DNA of 64,000 nucleotides from Streptomyces sp. NBC_00377 (GTDB taxonomy: Bacteria > Actinomycetota > Actinomycetes > Streptomycetales > Streptomycetaceae): positions 7,316,001 through 7,380,000 of the forward strand of contig NZ_CP107958.1 in NCBI RefSeq assembly GCF_036075115.1. Reading direction: 5' to 3'. Both the position numbers and the translations under genes were made by a program. This document shows positions 33,681-43,670 of this stretch, one piece after another. A model generated the notes under the pieces. That model searched no databases. It saw only the letters and a program-made list of their open reading frames with translations, and was not told the origin of the DNA. Within the stretch, counting starts at the first letter, position 1. The number at the start of each line of letters is the position of its first letter.

Positions 33681-34571
33681 GTGACCAGCGAGATCACCCT
33701 CTTCGTCAACCCCGCGGCGGGCCGCGGCCGGGGCGCTCTGGCAGCGCGGCCGGCCGCTTCCGCGTTGCGGGAGGCCGGCTACAGCGTGCGCACCGTCCTC
33801 GGGACGGACGCCGAGGACGCCCTTGTCCGCGCGCGTGCCGCCGTCGCGGGAGGGACCGGCGCCCTGATCGCCGTCGGCGGCGACGGACTGGCGCACCTCG
33901 CGCTCCAGGCCGTCGCCGGCACCCGCACCCCGCTGGGCCTGGTCGCCGCCGGAACCGGCAACGACCTCGCCCGCGCGCTCGGGCTGCCCGTCCGCGATCC
34001 GGCCGGCGCGGCCCGGCTGGTGGCCGACGCCCTCAAGGGCGCCCGGATCCGCGACATCGATCTCGGGCGGGCGGGCGACCGCTGGTTCGGCACGGTCCTG
34101 GCCTCCGGCTTCGACTCGCGCGTCAACGACCGCGGCAACCGCATGCGATGGCCCGCCGGACGCGTCAAGTACGACCTGGCGATGCTCGCCGAACTCGCCG
34201 CGTTCCGCCCCTTCCCCTACCGGATCACCCTCGACGACGGAGCCGTGCGCGAGGTCGAGGCCACCCTCGTCGCCGTCGGCAACGGATCCTCCTACGGCGG
34301 CGGCATGCGGATCTGCCCCGGCGCCGACCTCGCCGACGGGCTGTTCGACGTCACGGTCGTCGGGGACTGCAGCCGCACGACGCTGCTGCGGGTCTTCCCG
34401 AAGGTGTACCGGGGGACGCACGTCGGCCACCCCGCGGTCAGCGTCCACCGGGCGGCGAAGGTCGAGATCGCCGCCGCGGGGGTCTCGGGATACGCGGACG
34501 GCGAGCGGCTGGGCGCACTGCCGCTCACCGCCCGGTGCGTACCGGGCGCGGTGCGGGTCATAGGTCCCTGA
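33681..34571 (+). CDS. Diacylglycerol/sphingosine kinase-like lipid kinase
   Basis: 296 aa. DAGK catalytic domain at the N-terminus: LFVNPAAGRGRG (about 7), nucleotide loop AVGGDGLAHLALQ (about 72) and AAGTGNDLARALGLP (about 92). C-terminal beta domain with AVGNGSSYGGGMRICPGADL near 198. GTG start 31 bases after tatC. In actinobacteria this gene commonly sits between tatC and helY. It probably phosphorylates a membrane lipid; the true substrate is unknown. Confidence 0.9.
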   Translation: MTSEITLFVNPAAGRGRGALAARPAASALREAGYSVRTVLGTDAEDALVRARAAVAGGTGALIAVGGDGLAHLALQAVAGTRTPLGLVAAGTGNDLARALGLPVRDPAGAARLVADALKGARIRDIDLGRAGDRWFGTVLASGFDSRVNDRGNRMRWPAGRVKYDLAMLAELAAFRPFPYRITLDDGAVREVEATLVAVGNGSSYGGGMRICPGADLADGLFDVTVVGDCSRTTLLRVFPKVYRGTHVGHPAVSVHRAAKVEIAAAGVSGYADGERLGALPLTARCVPGAVRVIGP

Positions 34572-34679
34572 GGCCGCCCGCCCGCGCCCCCGTGAGCTGG
34601 GCGTACCGAGGTTTGGAGTTACCGGATCCGGATAATGATCGTCCTGTTGTCAGTGCGGCCCGGTACGCTCGAAAGCACG

Positions 34680-37493
34680 ATGACAGAGGATCTCTCACCG
34701 GCCGAGCGGTACGCGGCAGCACGTAAGCGCGCTGTCGAGCAGGCCACCTCGCTCGCGTCCTTCCGCGAGATGTACGACTTCGGTCTCGACCCCTTCCAGA
34801 TCGAGGCCTGCCAGGCGCTCGAGGCGGGCAAGGGCGTCCTGGTGGCCGCCCCCACCGGCTCGGGCAAGACGATCGTGGGCGAGTTCGCCGTCCACCTCGC
34901 CCTCCAGCAGGGCAAGAAGTGCTTCTACACGACCCCCATCAAGGCGTTGTCGAACCAGAAGTACGCCGATCTGAGCCGGCGCTACGGCAGTGACAAGGTC
35001 GGCCTGCTCACCGGAGACAACAGCGTCAACTCCGACGCCCCCGTGGTCGTGATGACCACCGAGGTGCTGCGGAACATGCTGTACGCCGGCTCGCAGACCC
35101 TCCTCGGCCTCGGTTACGTGGTGATGGACGAGGTGCACTACCTCTCCGACCGCTTCCGGGGGGCCGTGTGGGAGGAGGTGATCATCCACCTCCCCGAGTC
35201 GGTCACCCTGGTCTCGCTGTCGGCGACCGTGTCGAACGCCGAGGAGTTCGGCGACTGGCTCGACACCGTGCGTGGGGACACCGAGGTGATCGTCTCCGAG
35301 CATCGGCCCGTGCCGCTGTTCCAGCACGTGCTCGCCGGACGGCGGATGTACGACCTGTTCGAGGAGGGCGAGGGCCAGCGCAGGGCCGTCAACCCCGATC
35401 TCGCGCGGCTGGCCCGCATGGAGGCGAGCCGGCCCTCGTACCAGGACCGCAGACGCGGCCGCAACGTGCGTGAGGCCGACCGTGAGCGCGAGCGCAGGCA
35501 GCGCTCACGGGTGTGGACGCCGGGCCGGCCCGAGGTCATCGAGCGACTCGACGCGGCGGGGCTGCTGCCCGCCATCACGTTCATCTTCAGCCGTGCCGCC
35601 TGTGAGGCCGCCGTCCAGCAGTGCCTGTACGCCGGGCTGCGGCTGAACGACGAGGACGCGCGCGCCGAGGTCCGCGCCCTGGTGGAGGAGCGCACCGCCG
35701 CCATTCCCCAGGAGGACCTTCACGTCCTCGGCTACTACGAGTGGCTGGAGGGCCTGGAGCGCGGCATCGCCGCCCACCACGCGGGCATGCTCCCGACCTT
35801 CAAGGAGGTCGTCGAGGAACTGTTCGTGCGCGGCCTGGTCAAGGCCGTCTTCGCGACCGAGACGCTCGCCCTCGGCATCAACATGCCCGCCCGCTCGGTG
35901 GTGCTGGAGAAGCTCGTCAAGTGGAACGGCGAGCAGCACGCCGACATCACCCCCGGCGAGTACACCCAGCTCACCGGCCGCGCGGGCCGGCGGGGCATCG
36001 ACGTCGAGGGGCACGCTGTCGTGCTGTGGCAGCGCGCGATGAGCCCCGAGCACCTGGCCGGGCTCGCGGGCACCCGCACCTACCCGCTGCGTTCCAGTTT
36101 CAAGCCGTCGTACAACATGGCGGTCAACCTGGTCGAGCAGTTCGGGCGGCACCGCTCGCGCGAGCTGCTGGAGACCTCCTTCGCGCAGTTCCAGGCCGAC
36201 CGGTCGGTGGTCGGGATCTCCCGGCAGGTCCAGCGCAACGAGGAGGGGCTCGAGGGCTACAAGGCCTCCATGACCTGCCACCTCGGCGACTTCGAGGAGT
36301 ACGCGCGGCTGCGCCGCGACCTGAAGGACCGCGAGACCGAACTGGCCAAGCAGGGCGCGGCCCAGCGGCGCACCGAGGCCGCCGTGGCCCTGGAGAAGCT
36401 GAAGCCGGGGGACATCATTCACGTGCCCACCGGCAAGTACGCCGGGCTGGCGCTGGTGCTCGACCCGGGCCTGCCCGCCGGCCGGGCCAACGGCCACCGC
36501 GGCTTCGACCACCAGGACGGGCCGCGCCCGCTGGTCCTTACCGCCGAGCGGCAGGTCAAGCGGCTGGCCGCGATGGACTTCCCGGTGCCGGTCGAGGCGC
36601 TGGACCGGATGCGGATCCCGAAGACCTTCAACGCGCGCTCGCCGCAGTCCCGCCGCGATCTCGCCTCCGCGCTGCGCACCAAGGCCGGGCACATCCCGCC
36701 TGAGCGGGCCCGCAAGCAGCGTTCCCAGGCCGCCGACGACCGTGAGATCGCCCGGTTGCGCACCGCGATCCGCGCGCACCCCTGCCACGGCTGCTCCGAC
36801 CGGGAGGACCATGCCCGCTGGGCCGAGCGCTACCACCGGTTGCTGCGGGACACCTCACAGCTGGAGCGACGGATCGAGGGACGCACCAACACGATCGCCC
36901 GTACCTTCGACCGGATCGTGGCGCTGCTGACCGAGCTCGACTATCTGCGGGGCAACGAGGTCACCGAGCACGGCAAGCGGCTCGCCCGGCTCTACGGCGA
37001 GCTGGATCTGCTCGCCAGCGAATGCCTGCGTGCGGGCGTGTGGGAGGGGCTGGCCCCCGCCGAACTGGCCGCCTGTGTATCGGCGTTGGTCTACGAGTCC
37101 CGGTCCGGCGACGACGCCATGGCGCCGAAGCTGCCCTCGGGCAAGGCGAAGGCGGCGCTCGGCGAGATGGTGCGGATCTGGGGTCGGCTGGACGCCCTGG
37201 AGGAGGACTTCAGGATCAGCCAGACCGAGGGCGTGGGGCAGCGTGAGCCCGATCTCGGGTTCGCCTGGTCGGCCTATATGTGGGCCTCGGGCAAGGGTCT
37301 CGACGAGGTGCTCCGCGAGGCGGAGATGCCCGCCGGTGACTTCGTGCGCTGGTGCAAGCAGGTCATCGACGTGCTGGGGCAGATCGCGGCTGCGGCTCCC
37401 GCCTCCAGCGGGGGCTCGACGGTGGCGAAGAACGCCCGCAAGGCGGTCGAGGAGCTGCTGCGGGGCGTCGTGGCGTACTCCTCGGTCGGCTGA
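34680..37493 (+). CDS. helY: SKI2/Mtr4-like DEAD/DEAH helicase HelY
   Basis: 937 aa. Motif I APTGSGKT (about 59-66), Ia TTPIKALSNQKY, II MDEVHYLSD (about 150), III SLSATVSNAEEF, VI region QLTGRAGRRGIDVEG near 440, and a C-terminal DSHCT-like domain (SALVYESRSGDDAM near 805). ATP-dependent RNA helicase, role in bacteria unclear. The ATG at 34680 was chosen as the usual start MTEDLSPAERYAAARK; an ATG 45 bases earlier has no ribosome site and lies in a palindromic promoter-like region (34619-34635 TTACCGGATCCGGATAA). Follows the lipid kinase gene by 108 bases. Confidence 0.92.
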   Translation: MTEDLSPAERYAAARKRAVEQATSLASFREMYDFGLDPFQIEACQALEAGKGVLVAAPTGSGKTIVGEFAVHLALQQGKKCFYTTPIKALSNQKYADLSRRYGSDKVGLLTGDNSVNSDAPVVVMTTEVLRNMLYAGSQTLLGLGYVVMDEVHYLSDRFRGAVWEEVIIHLPESVTLVSLSATVSNAEEFGDWLDTVRGDTEVIVSEHRPVPLFQHVLAGRRMYDLFEEGEGQRRAVNPDLARLARMEASRPSYQDRRRGRNVREADRERERRQRSRVWTPGRPEVIERLDAAGLLPAITFIFSRAACEAAVQQCLYAGLRLNDEDARAEVRALVEERTAAIPQEDLHVLGYYEWLEGLERGIAAHHAGMLPTFKEVVEELFVRGLVKAVFATETLALGINMPARSVVLEKLVKWNGEQHADITPGEYTQLTGRAGRRGIDVEGHAVVLWQRAMSPEHLAGLAGTRTYPLRSSFKPSYNMAVNLVEQFGRHRSRELLETSFAQFQADRSVVGISRQVQRNEEGLEGYKASMTCHLGDFEEYARLRRDLKDRETELAKQGAAQRRTEAAVALEKLKPGDIIHVPTGKYAGLALVLDPGLPAGRANGHRGFDHQDGPRPLVLTAERQVKRLAAMDFPVPVEALDRMRIPKTFNARSPQSRRDLASALRTKAGHIPPERARKQRSQAADDREIARLRTAIRAHPCHGCSDREDHARWAERYHRLLRDTSQLERRIEGRTNTIARTFDRIVALLTELDYLRGNEVTEHGKRLARLYGELDLLASECLRAGVWEGLAPAELAACVSALVYESRSGDDAMAPKLPSGKAKAALGEMVRIWGRLDALEEDFRISQTEGVGQREPDLGFAWSAYMWASGKGLDEVLREAEMPAGDFVRWCKQVIDVLGQIAAAAPASSGGSTVAKNARKAVEELLRGVVAYSSVG

Positions 37494-37768
37494 CCCGGCT
37501 GACCCGGCTGACACCGGAGGCGGAGGGTCGGCCGGGTCCTGGGCTGTCCTCCTGGGACGGCCCGGGGACCCGCGGTCGAGCAGGCCGGTGTGCCGGGAGG
37601 CCGGTGTGCCGGGCGGTTGTGGTGGTGAGCGGGTGTCCGTCGTGAGCGGGTGTCCGGGCGTGCGGGGATGAGGCAGGCCTCGGACGTGGGCGGGCCGGGA
37701 GGACGTTCGCAGCCTGGGCGTCACCGCCCTGTCCTGTGTCCGCCTGTCTGCTCTGTCTGCCGGCAGGC
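37494..37768. other. Repetitive intergenic DNA after helY
   Basis: Several short direct repeats: GCTGACCCG three times at the start, AGGCCGGTGTGCCGGG twice (about 37580-37611) and GTGAGCGGGTGTCCG twice (about 37625-37655). Not coding by codon bias. It lies between helY and the convergent guanidine/urea operon and may mark an old insertion junction. Confidence 0.5.
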
Positions 37769-37795
37769 GGCGCAGCCGGACGTACCGGCTGCGCC
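37769..37795. terminator. Hairpin between helY and the allophanate hydrolase gene
   Basis: Perfect 11-bp stem GGCGCAGCCGG/CCGGCTGCGCC with loop ACGTA, 31 bases beyond the stop of the minus-strand operon. Likely ends that operon and may serve helY too. Confidence 0.7.
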
Positions 37796-37826
37796 AAGGG
37801 AGTGGGGGGCGCAGCCGGCGTCCCCG

Positions 37827-39479
37827 TCAGCGGGTCAGGTAGGCCCGCCAGCCTCCGTATGCCGTGATGTCCTGCGCGTCGGTGAGGCCGGAGGGCTCGC
37901 AGAGGAAGCCGGGGGTGCGGCTGCCGTCCGCCAGTTCCACGCTGCCCAGGGCCATCGGACGGGGGAGCGAGGCTAGGAGGCGGCCGAGGCCCTCCGCGGG
38001 GAGGCGCCAGACCTCCACCTCGATCGCCGCCCCGCCCTCGCCCACGTGCACCAGCCCCGGCTTCGGCGGGGCCGTGCGAAGGGCGTGCAGTCGGTAGACC
38101 GGGGACGTCGTGGTCGTACGGTCCAGCACCGCGCCCAGGGACAGCAGTTGGGAATTGAGGGGCTGGCCCGTCAGGTGGGCGCCGACCACGGCGAGGTGCA
38201 CCTGCGGCCGCAGCAGATCCGCGATCCGCGCCAGCCGTTCGTCCGTGAAGGCCGGGCCGACCAGCATCACGCCGAAGGGCAGGCCGTCCACCTCGCCGGC
38301 CGGGACGGCCGCCGCCGCGAGGTCGAAGAGATTGGTGGAGTTGGTGAAGCGGCCCAGGCGGGCGTTGGCTCCCAGTGGATCGGCGGCGACCTCGGCGAGG
38401 GTGGGGTGGCCGGGCGTGGTGGGCAGCAACAGGGCGTCCGCGTCGGCCAGTTCGGCCAGGGCGCGGGTGCGCAGGACCGACAGGCGTTCGGTGTCCGTGT
38501 AGAGCCGGTGGGCCGGGATGTTCCGGGCCCGGGTGATGATGCCCGCGACCGTCGGGTCCAGTCCCTCGCCGCCCTCCGCCATCAACTTGTCGACAAAGCT
38601 GCCCACGGCGGTGTAGCGCTCGGCTACGAACGCGCCCTCGTAGAGCATCGCGGCCGCCTCGGTGAACGGCGTGAGGTCGAGGGAACGGATCTCGGCCCCG
38701 GCGGCCTCGACCTGTCGTACCGCCGCCTCGTAGGCCTGCGCCCAGCCATGGTCCAGCTCACCCAGCTGAGCGAGGGGCGGGACGGCGACGCGCCAGGGGC
38801 CGGGCTTCCGTACGGGGAGCGCGGGAAGGGAGCGGCCAGCCGGGGACGCCATAAGGGCGAGGGCCTGTTCGGCTTCGGGGAGCGTGCGGGCGAACACCGT
38901 CACGCAGTCGATCGAGGCGCAGGCCGGGACGACCCCTTCGGTGGGGACCAGCCCCCGGGTGGGCTTGAGGCCGACGATGCCGTTGAAGGCGGCCGGGACC
39001 CGCCCCGAACCGGCCGTGTCCGTGCCCAGGGCCAGGTCGACGATGCCGAGGGCCACCGCGACGGCCGAACCGGAGCTCGAGCCGCCGCTCACCCGCGCCG
39101 GGTCGACGGCGCCCCGGACCGCGCCGTGGGGGGAGCGGGTGCCCACCAGGCCGGTCGCGAACTGGTCCAGGTTCGTGGTGCCCAGCACCAGCGCGCCGGC
39201 CGCGCGGAGGCGGGCGACCACGGGGGCGTCCTCGGCGGGCCGGTAGGCGTACGCCGGGCAGCCCGCGGTGGTGGGCAGCCCGGCCACGTCGATGTTCCCC
39301 TTGACGGCGAGGAGACGGCCGGCGAGCGGGAGGCGCTCGCCCCGCGCCAGTCGCTCGTCGAGCCCGCGGGCCTCCGCCTCGACGTCCGCCCGCGGCCGCA
39401 GGTCGATCCAGATCTCGGGACGGTCCGTGGCCTCGATGCGGGAGTAGGCGGCGCGGACGCGGGACTCGGTCGTGGACAT
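37827..39479 (-). CDS. atzF: Allophanate hydrolase (AtzF type)
   Basis: Splits allophanate into two ammonia and two carbon dioxide. 550 aa. Amidase-signature domain with the Ser-cisSer-Lys triad visible: Lys60 in LAVKGNIDV, cis-Ser in SGGSSSGSAV (131-140), nucleophile Ser158 in GTDTAGSGRVPAAFNG. The C-terminal domain (from about 440) is the cyclotransferase-like domain that completes allophanate breakdown in this family. ATG at 39479 with AAGGAG upstream. Last gene of the four-gene minus-strand operon, 46 bases after the carboxylase gene. Confidence 0.93.
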   Translation of the reverse strand: MSTTESRVRAAYSRIEATDRPEIWIDLRPRADVEAEARGLDERLARGERLPLAGRLLAVKGNIDVAGLPTTAGCPAYAYRPAEDAPVVARLRAAGALVLGTTNLDQFATGLVGTRSPHGAVRGAVDPARVSGGSSSGSAVAVALGIVDLALGTDTAGSGRVPAAFNGIVGLKPTRGLVPTEGVVPACASIDCVTVFARTLPEAEQALALMASPAGRSLPALPVRKPGPWRVAVPPLAQLGELDHGWAQAYEAAVRQVEAAGAEIRSLDLTPFTEAAAMLYEGAFVAERYTAVGSFVDKLMAEGGEGLDPTVAGIITRARNIPAHRLYTDTERLSVLRTRALAELADADALLLPTTPGHPTLAEVAADPLGANARLGRFTNSTNLFDLAAAAVPAGEVDGLPFGVMLVGPAFTDERLARIADLLRPQVHLAVVGAHLTGQPLNSQLLSLGAVLDRTTTTSPVYRLHALRTAPPKPGLVHVGEGGAAIEVEVWRLPAEGLGRLLASLPRPMALGSVELADGSRTPGFLCEPSGLTDAQDITAYGGWRAYLTR

Positions 39480-39494
39480 GGGTGCTCCTTGCAG

Positions 39495-39527
39495 GGTGTC
39501 GGCTCGGTCCATGGTGTCGGCTCGGTC
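39495..39527. repeat. 15-base direct repeat between carboxylase and hydrolase genes
   Basis: GGTGTCGGCTCGGTC occurs at 39495-39509 and again at 39513-39527, reaching into the stop codon of the carboxylase gene. Probably a slippage product. Confidence 0.8.
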
Positions 39528-42500
39528 AGCTCGCGGCCGGGGCCAGCACGAGCAGCGCCGTGCCCGCCTCCACCTGGTCGCCCGGTCGAGCCAGGACCTG
39601 TGCCACCACGCCGTCGACCGGCGCGTGCACCCTGGACTCCATCTTCATCGCCTCCAGGGCGAGCAGCGGCTGGCCCGCCGTCACCTCGTCGCCGGGGGAC
39701 ACGTTCAACTGCCAGACGGAGGCCGCGAACTCGGCCTCGACCAGGCGGCCGCCCGGCGGCAGCGCCACCTCGGCCGGGGGTGCGGGCGGCGCGGCGGCGG
39801 CCGCAGCCCGTGCGAACTCGCCCGCCGTCTCCCAGGCGTCCCGCTCCGCGGCGAACGCGCTCTGCTGACCCGATCTGAACTCCGCTATCGAGGAGGCGTG
39901 TTCGGTGAGGAAGGCCTGGTACTCGGCGAGCGAGAAGGTGCCCTCCTCGATGCGGGGCACAAAGCGGCCCGAGGTGATGTCCGCCCGCAGCTCCAGGAGT
40001 TCGTCCGCTTCGACCGGGTACCAGCGGATCCGGTCGAAGAAGCGCAGCAGCCAGGGCGAACCGGGTTCGAACGCGCCGCGCTGCTGCCAGGGCGACCACA
40101 CCTGGGTCGTCCGGCCCACGAACTGGTAGCCGCCGGGCCCCTCCATGCCGTAGACGCAGAGATAGGCCCCGCCGATGCCGACCGAGTTCTCGGCCGTCCA
40201 GGTGCGCGCGGGGTTGTACTTCGTCGTCACCAGGCGGTGGCGCGGGTCGAGAGGGGTGGCGACCGGGGCGCCGAGGTAGACGTCTCCCAGCCCCAGGACC
40301 AGGTACTCCGCGGCGAACACCGTGTCGTAGACGTCGGCCACCGTGTCCAGGCCGTTGACCCGGCGGATGAACTCGATGTTCCAGGGGCACCAGGGGGCGT
40401 CGTCGCGGACGCCCGCCATGTAGCGGGCGATGGCCTCGCGGGTCGCGGGGTCGTCCCAGGACAGCGGCAGGTGCACGGTGCGGGAGGGCACGACCAGCTG
40501 GTCCGTGGGCGGCAGGGCCGCCGTCATCTCCCGCACGACCGCCAGGAGTTCGTGCTGCGGTAGGCGGCTCGGGTCGGTCTGGATCTGGAGCGAGCGGATG
40601 CCCGGGGTGAGGTCGGTGACGCCCGTCAGGTCCGCCGCCGCCACCGCCTCCATCAGCGCGTGGACCCGCATGCGCAGCGCCAGGTCCAGCTGCAACGGCC
40701 CGAACTCCACCAGCAGGTTGTCGTCGCCGCTGCGCCGGTAGGTCACATCACCGTCCCGGGCCAGCACACCCCCGTCGACGATCGTGGGGCGCGGCGCGCC
40801 GTCCACGTCCACCGGCTCGAAGCGGACCGTGTCGCCCGGCCGCAGCTGGCCCAGCTTCCAGCGCTCGGAGCTGAGGACCGTGGCCGGGCAGACGAACCCT
40901 CCGAGTGAGGGGCCGTCCGGGCCGAGCAGCACCGGCATGTCGCCCGTGTAGTCGACGGCACCGACGGAGTAGGGCGTGTCATGGATGTTGGAGGGGTGCA
41001 GCCCCGCCTCACCGCCGTCGGTGCGGGCCCAGCGCGGCTTGGGGCCGACGAGGCGCACACCGGTGCGGGCCGAGTTGAAGTGGACCTTCCATTCGGCGGC
41101 GTAGAAGTCGCGGATGTCGTCCTCGGTGAAGAACTCCGGCGCCGCGTGCGGACCCTCGACCGTGCCGATGTGCCAGACGGGGGCGAACCGCGGACGGTCG
41201 GACTCCGACGGGCCGGGGACGGGAGCGGCGGAGCCCTGGGCGAGCGTTCCGCAGTGCAGGACGTCCCCCGTCCGCAGGGCCCGTCCGCCGTGGCCGCCGA
41301 ACCGGCCCAGGGTGAACGTGCTCGAGCTGCCCAGGAAGGCCGGTACGTCCAGGCCGCCCGCGAACAGGACGTACGTGCGCAGGCCGTGCTCGCTGGGCGC
41401 GCCGATCTCCAGCAGGGCCCCGGCCGGCACGGTCACGGGCTCCCACTGCGCCACCGCGGTGCCGTCGACGGCGACCGGCGCGGGTGCGCCCGTCACACAG
41501 ACCGCCGTGGCGTGGGTGAAGCGCAGGGCCGGCCCCTGGAGGGTGCACTCCAGGCCCGGGGCGCCCTCGGGGTTGCCGAGCGCCCGGTTGCCGAGGCGGA
41601 AGGAGCGGTCGTCCATGGGCCCGGACGGCGGGACGCCGACCTGCCAGTGTCCGGTGCGGCCGGGCCAGTCCTGCACGGTGGTGAGGGTGCCGCCGGAGAC
41701 GACCTCGACGCGGGGGGTCGGGTCCGTGACGGTGGCGAGGGTCGCCGTCGAGTGGGCCGCCGTCACGAAGCGGGAGTCCGCCAGCGCCGCCCGGACCAGC
41801 CCGAGGTTCGTCTCGATGCCGTCGACGCGGGTCCTGGCCAGCGCCTCGTCGAGGCGGCGCAGCGCGTGCTCCCGGTCCGGGCCGTAAGCGATCACCTTCG
41901 CGAGCATCGGGTCGTACGACGTGGTGACCTCGGTCCCCGTCTCCACCCAGCCGTCGACGCGCACCCCGTCCGGGAACTCCACCCGCGTCAACAGACCCGC
42001 GCTGGGCCGGTGTTCGCGGCTCGGGTCCTCCGCGTAGAGACGTGCCTCGACGGCGTGGCCACGGGGCCGTCCCGGGTCGCCGACGACGTCCCGCTCGCCG
42101 CGTGCCAGACGCAGCATCCAGGCGACGAGGTCGACGCCGTAGATCTCCTCGGTGACCGGGTGCTCCACCTGGAGGCGGGTGTTGACCTCCAGGAAGTAGG
42201 CCTCCTCGCGGGCGGCGTCGTAGACGAACTCGACGGTCCCCGCGGAGCGGTAGTCGACCGAGGCGCACAGGTCGCGTGCGCTGCGGGCGAGTTGCTCCCG
42301 TATGTGTGCGGGCAGGCCGGGGGCCGGGGCCTCCTCCACGACCTTCTGGTTGCGGCGCTGGAGGGAGCAGTCGCGGTCGCCGAAGGTGACGACCCGGCCC
42401 GCGCCGTCACCGAAGACCTGCACCTCGACATGGCGGGCGTGCTCCACCAGCCGTTCCAGGAAGACGCCGGCGGAGGAGAAGGAGGCGGCGGCCACGCGCT

Positions 42501-43053
42501 GGACGCGCTCCCAGGCGTCGGTCAGTTCGCCGGCCGAGCGGCACGCCGACATGCCGATCCCGCCGCCGCCGCCGGTGGCCTTGAGCATGACCGGATAGCC
42601 GATGAGCCGGGCCCGTTCCAGCGCCTCCGGCAGGTCCGCCAGGAGTCCGGTGCCGGGAGCCAGCGGTACACCCGCGGCCTCCGCCGCCGCCCGCGCCGTG
42701 TGCTTGGCGCCGAACAGCTCCAGCTGCTCGGGGGTCGGGCCGACGAACACGATCCCGGCGTCGCCACAGCGGCGCGCGAAGGCCGCGTCCTCGGAGAGGA
42801 AGCCGTAGCCCGGGTGGATCGCGCCCGCGCCGGTGTCCTTGGCCGCCTTGAGGACCAGGTCCGCGTCGAGGTACGACTCCTTCGCGGGGGCCGGGCCGAG
42901 CCGTACGGCCTCGTCGGCGAGCCGGACGTGGGGTGCCGAGCGGTCGGGGTCGGAGTACACCGCGACGGTGCGCAGGCCCAGCGCGCGGGCCGTGCGGATG
43001 ATCCGGACGGCTATCTCGCCCCGGTTGGCGATCAGCAGCTTGTCGAAGGTCAT
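39526..43053 (-). CDS. Biotin-dependent urea/guanidine carboxylase
   Basis: 1175 aa, close to the roughly 1200 aa of the family. Domains in order: biotin carboxylase with ATP-grasp (KLLIANRGEIAVRIIRTARA at the start, GGGGGIGM near 160, EVNTRLQVEHPVTEEI near 285); carboxyltransferase halves of the AHS1/AHS2 (KipA/KipI-like) type in the middle (GPMDDRSFRLGNRALGN near 475); and a biotinyl domain at the C-terminus with Lys1137 in EAMKME. ATG overlaps the upstream stop (ATGA). Classically urea carboxylase; together with two DUF1989 genes it more likely acts on guanidine, by analogy to the published reassignment of such operons. Sequence alone does not settle the substrate. Confidence 0.92.
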   Translation of the reverse strand: MTFDKLLIANRGEIAVRIIRTARALGLRTVAVYSDPDRSAPHVRLADEAVRLGPAPAKESYLDADLVLKAAKDTGAGAIHPGYGFLSEDAAFARRCGDAGIVFVGPTPEQLELFGAKHTARAAAEAAGVPLAPGTGLLADLPEALERARLIGYPVMLKATGGGGGIGMSACRSAGELTDAWERVQRVAAASFSSAGVFLERLVEHARHVEVQVFGDGAGRVVTFGDRDCSLQRRNQKVVEEAPAPGLPAHIREQLARSARDLCASVDYRSAGTVEFVYDAAREEAYFLEVNTRLQVEHPVTEEIYGVDLVAWMLRLARGERDVVGDPGRPRGHAVEARLYAEDPSREHRPSAGLLTRVEFPDGVRVDGWVETGTEVTTSYDPMLAKVIAYGPDREHALRRLDEALARTRVDGIETNLGLVRAALADSRFVTAAHSTATLATVTDPTPRVEVVSGGTLTTVQDWPGRTGHWQVGVPPSGPMDDRSFRLGNRALGNPEGAPGLECTLQGPALRFTHATAVCVTGAPAPVAVDGTAVAQWEPVTVPAGALLEIGAPSEHGLRTYVLFAGGLDVPAFLGSSSTFTLGRFGGHGGRALRTGDVLHCGTLAQGSAAPVPGPSESDRPRFAPVWHIGTVEGPHAAPEFFTEDDIRDFYAAEWKVHFNSARTGVRLVGPKPRWARTDGGEAGLHPSNIHDTPYSVGAVDYTGDMPVLLGPDGPSLGGFVCPATVLSSERWKLGQLRPGDTVRFEPVDVDGAPRPTIVDGGVLARDGDVTYRRSGDDNLLVEFGPLQLDLALRMRVHALMEAVAAADLTGVTDLTPGIRSLQIQTDPSRLPQHELLAVVREMTAALPPTDQLVVPSRTVHLPLSWDDPATREAIARYMAGVRDDAPWCPWNIEFIRRVNGLDTVADVYDTVFAAEYLVLGLGDVYLGAPVATPLDPRHRLVTTKYNPARTWTAENSVGIGGAYLCVYGMEGPGGYQFVGRTTQVWSPWQQRGAFEPGSPWLLRFFDRIRWYPVEADELLELRADITSGRFVPRIEEGTFSLAEYQAFLTEHASSIAEFRSGQQSAFAAERDAWETAGEFARAAAAAAPPAPPAEVALPPGGRLVEAEFAASVWQLNVSPGDEVTAGQPLLALEAMKMESRVHAPVDGVVAQVLARPGDQVEAGTALLVLAPAAS

Positions 43054-43670
43054 GCCGGGTCCTCGATGCCGTGGGGTGCGGTGATCGTCATCTCCACCGC
43101 CGTCGGCTCGAAGCCGTTGCAGGGGTTGTTGATCTGGGGGCAGTTGGAGACCAGGACCAGGACGTCCCGTTCGGCGCGGAGCGTGAGTGAGAGGCTCGGT
43201 GCGGAGAGGCCGTCGACGATGCCGAGGGTGCCGTCCTTCTCGACGGGCACGTTCATGTACCAGTTGATGTTGGAGACCAGGTCCCGTTTGCCGAGGCCGT
43301 GCCGGGCGCCCTCGGCGAGGAAGTTGTCCACGCACGCGTGCTGGGAGAAGGTGTGGTGGCCGTAGCGAAGGGTGTTGGACTCCTTGGAGCAGGCGCCGCC
43401 GACGGTGTCGTGGCGGCCCACGGCGTCGGCGGTCACCGTCATCAGCGCGGTGTGCTCGTTGGACATCAGCACACTGCCCGTGGTGAGGAAGATGCCGCCC
43501 TGGGCGTGGATGGTGTCGGGCGCGCTGTAGCGCACGGACGTGTCGTGGGCGTCGTAGACGAGGAAGTCGACGGCCTGGTTGCCGTGCAGGTCGGTGATGG
43601 TCAGCGTCTCGCCCTCGCGGACGACCGAGGACCAGGCGGCGCGGGCCGCGACGACTGTCTTCGTGCTCAT
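43050..43670 (-). CDS. DUF1989 protein, urea carboxylase-associated protein 2 / carboxyguanidine deiminase subunit
   Basis: 206 aa, DUF1989. Metal-type Cys/His residues are visible in TITDLHGNQAVDFLVYDA (about 25), GRHDTVGGACSKESN (about 88) and FSQHACVDNF. Paralog of the upstream gene. It shares ATGA overlaps with both neighbours, so all three are translationally coupled. Families labelled urea-carboxylase-associated were shown elsewhere to act as a two-subunit carboxyguanidine deiminase (CgdA/CgdB) that turns carboxyguanidine into allophanate; that role is inferred here. Confidence 0.85.
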   Translation of the reverse strand: MSTKTVVAARAAWSSVVREGETLTITDLHGNQAVDFLVYDAHDTSVRYSAPDTIHAQGGIFLTTGSVLMSNEHTALMTVTADAVGRHDTVGGACSKESNTLRYGHHTFSQHACVDNFLAEGARHGLGKRDLVSNINWYMNVPVEKDGTLGIVDGLSAPSLSLTLRAERDVLVLVSNCPQINNPCNGFEPTAVEMTITAPHGIEDPA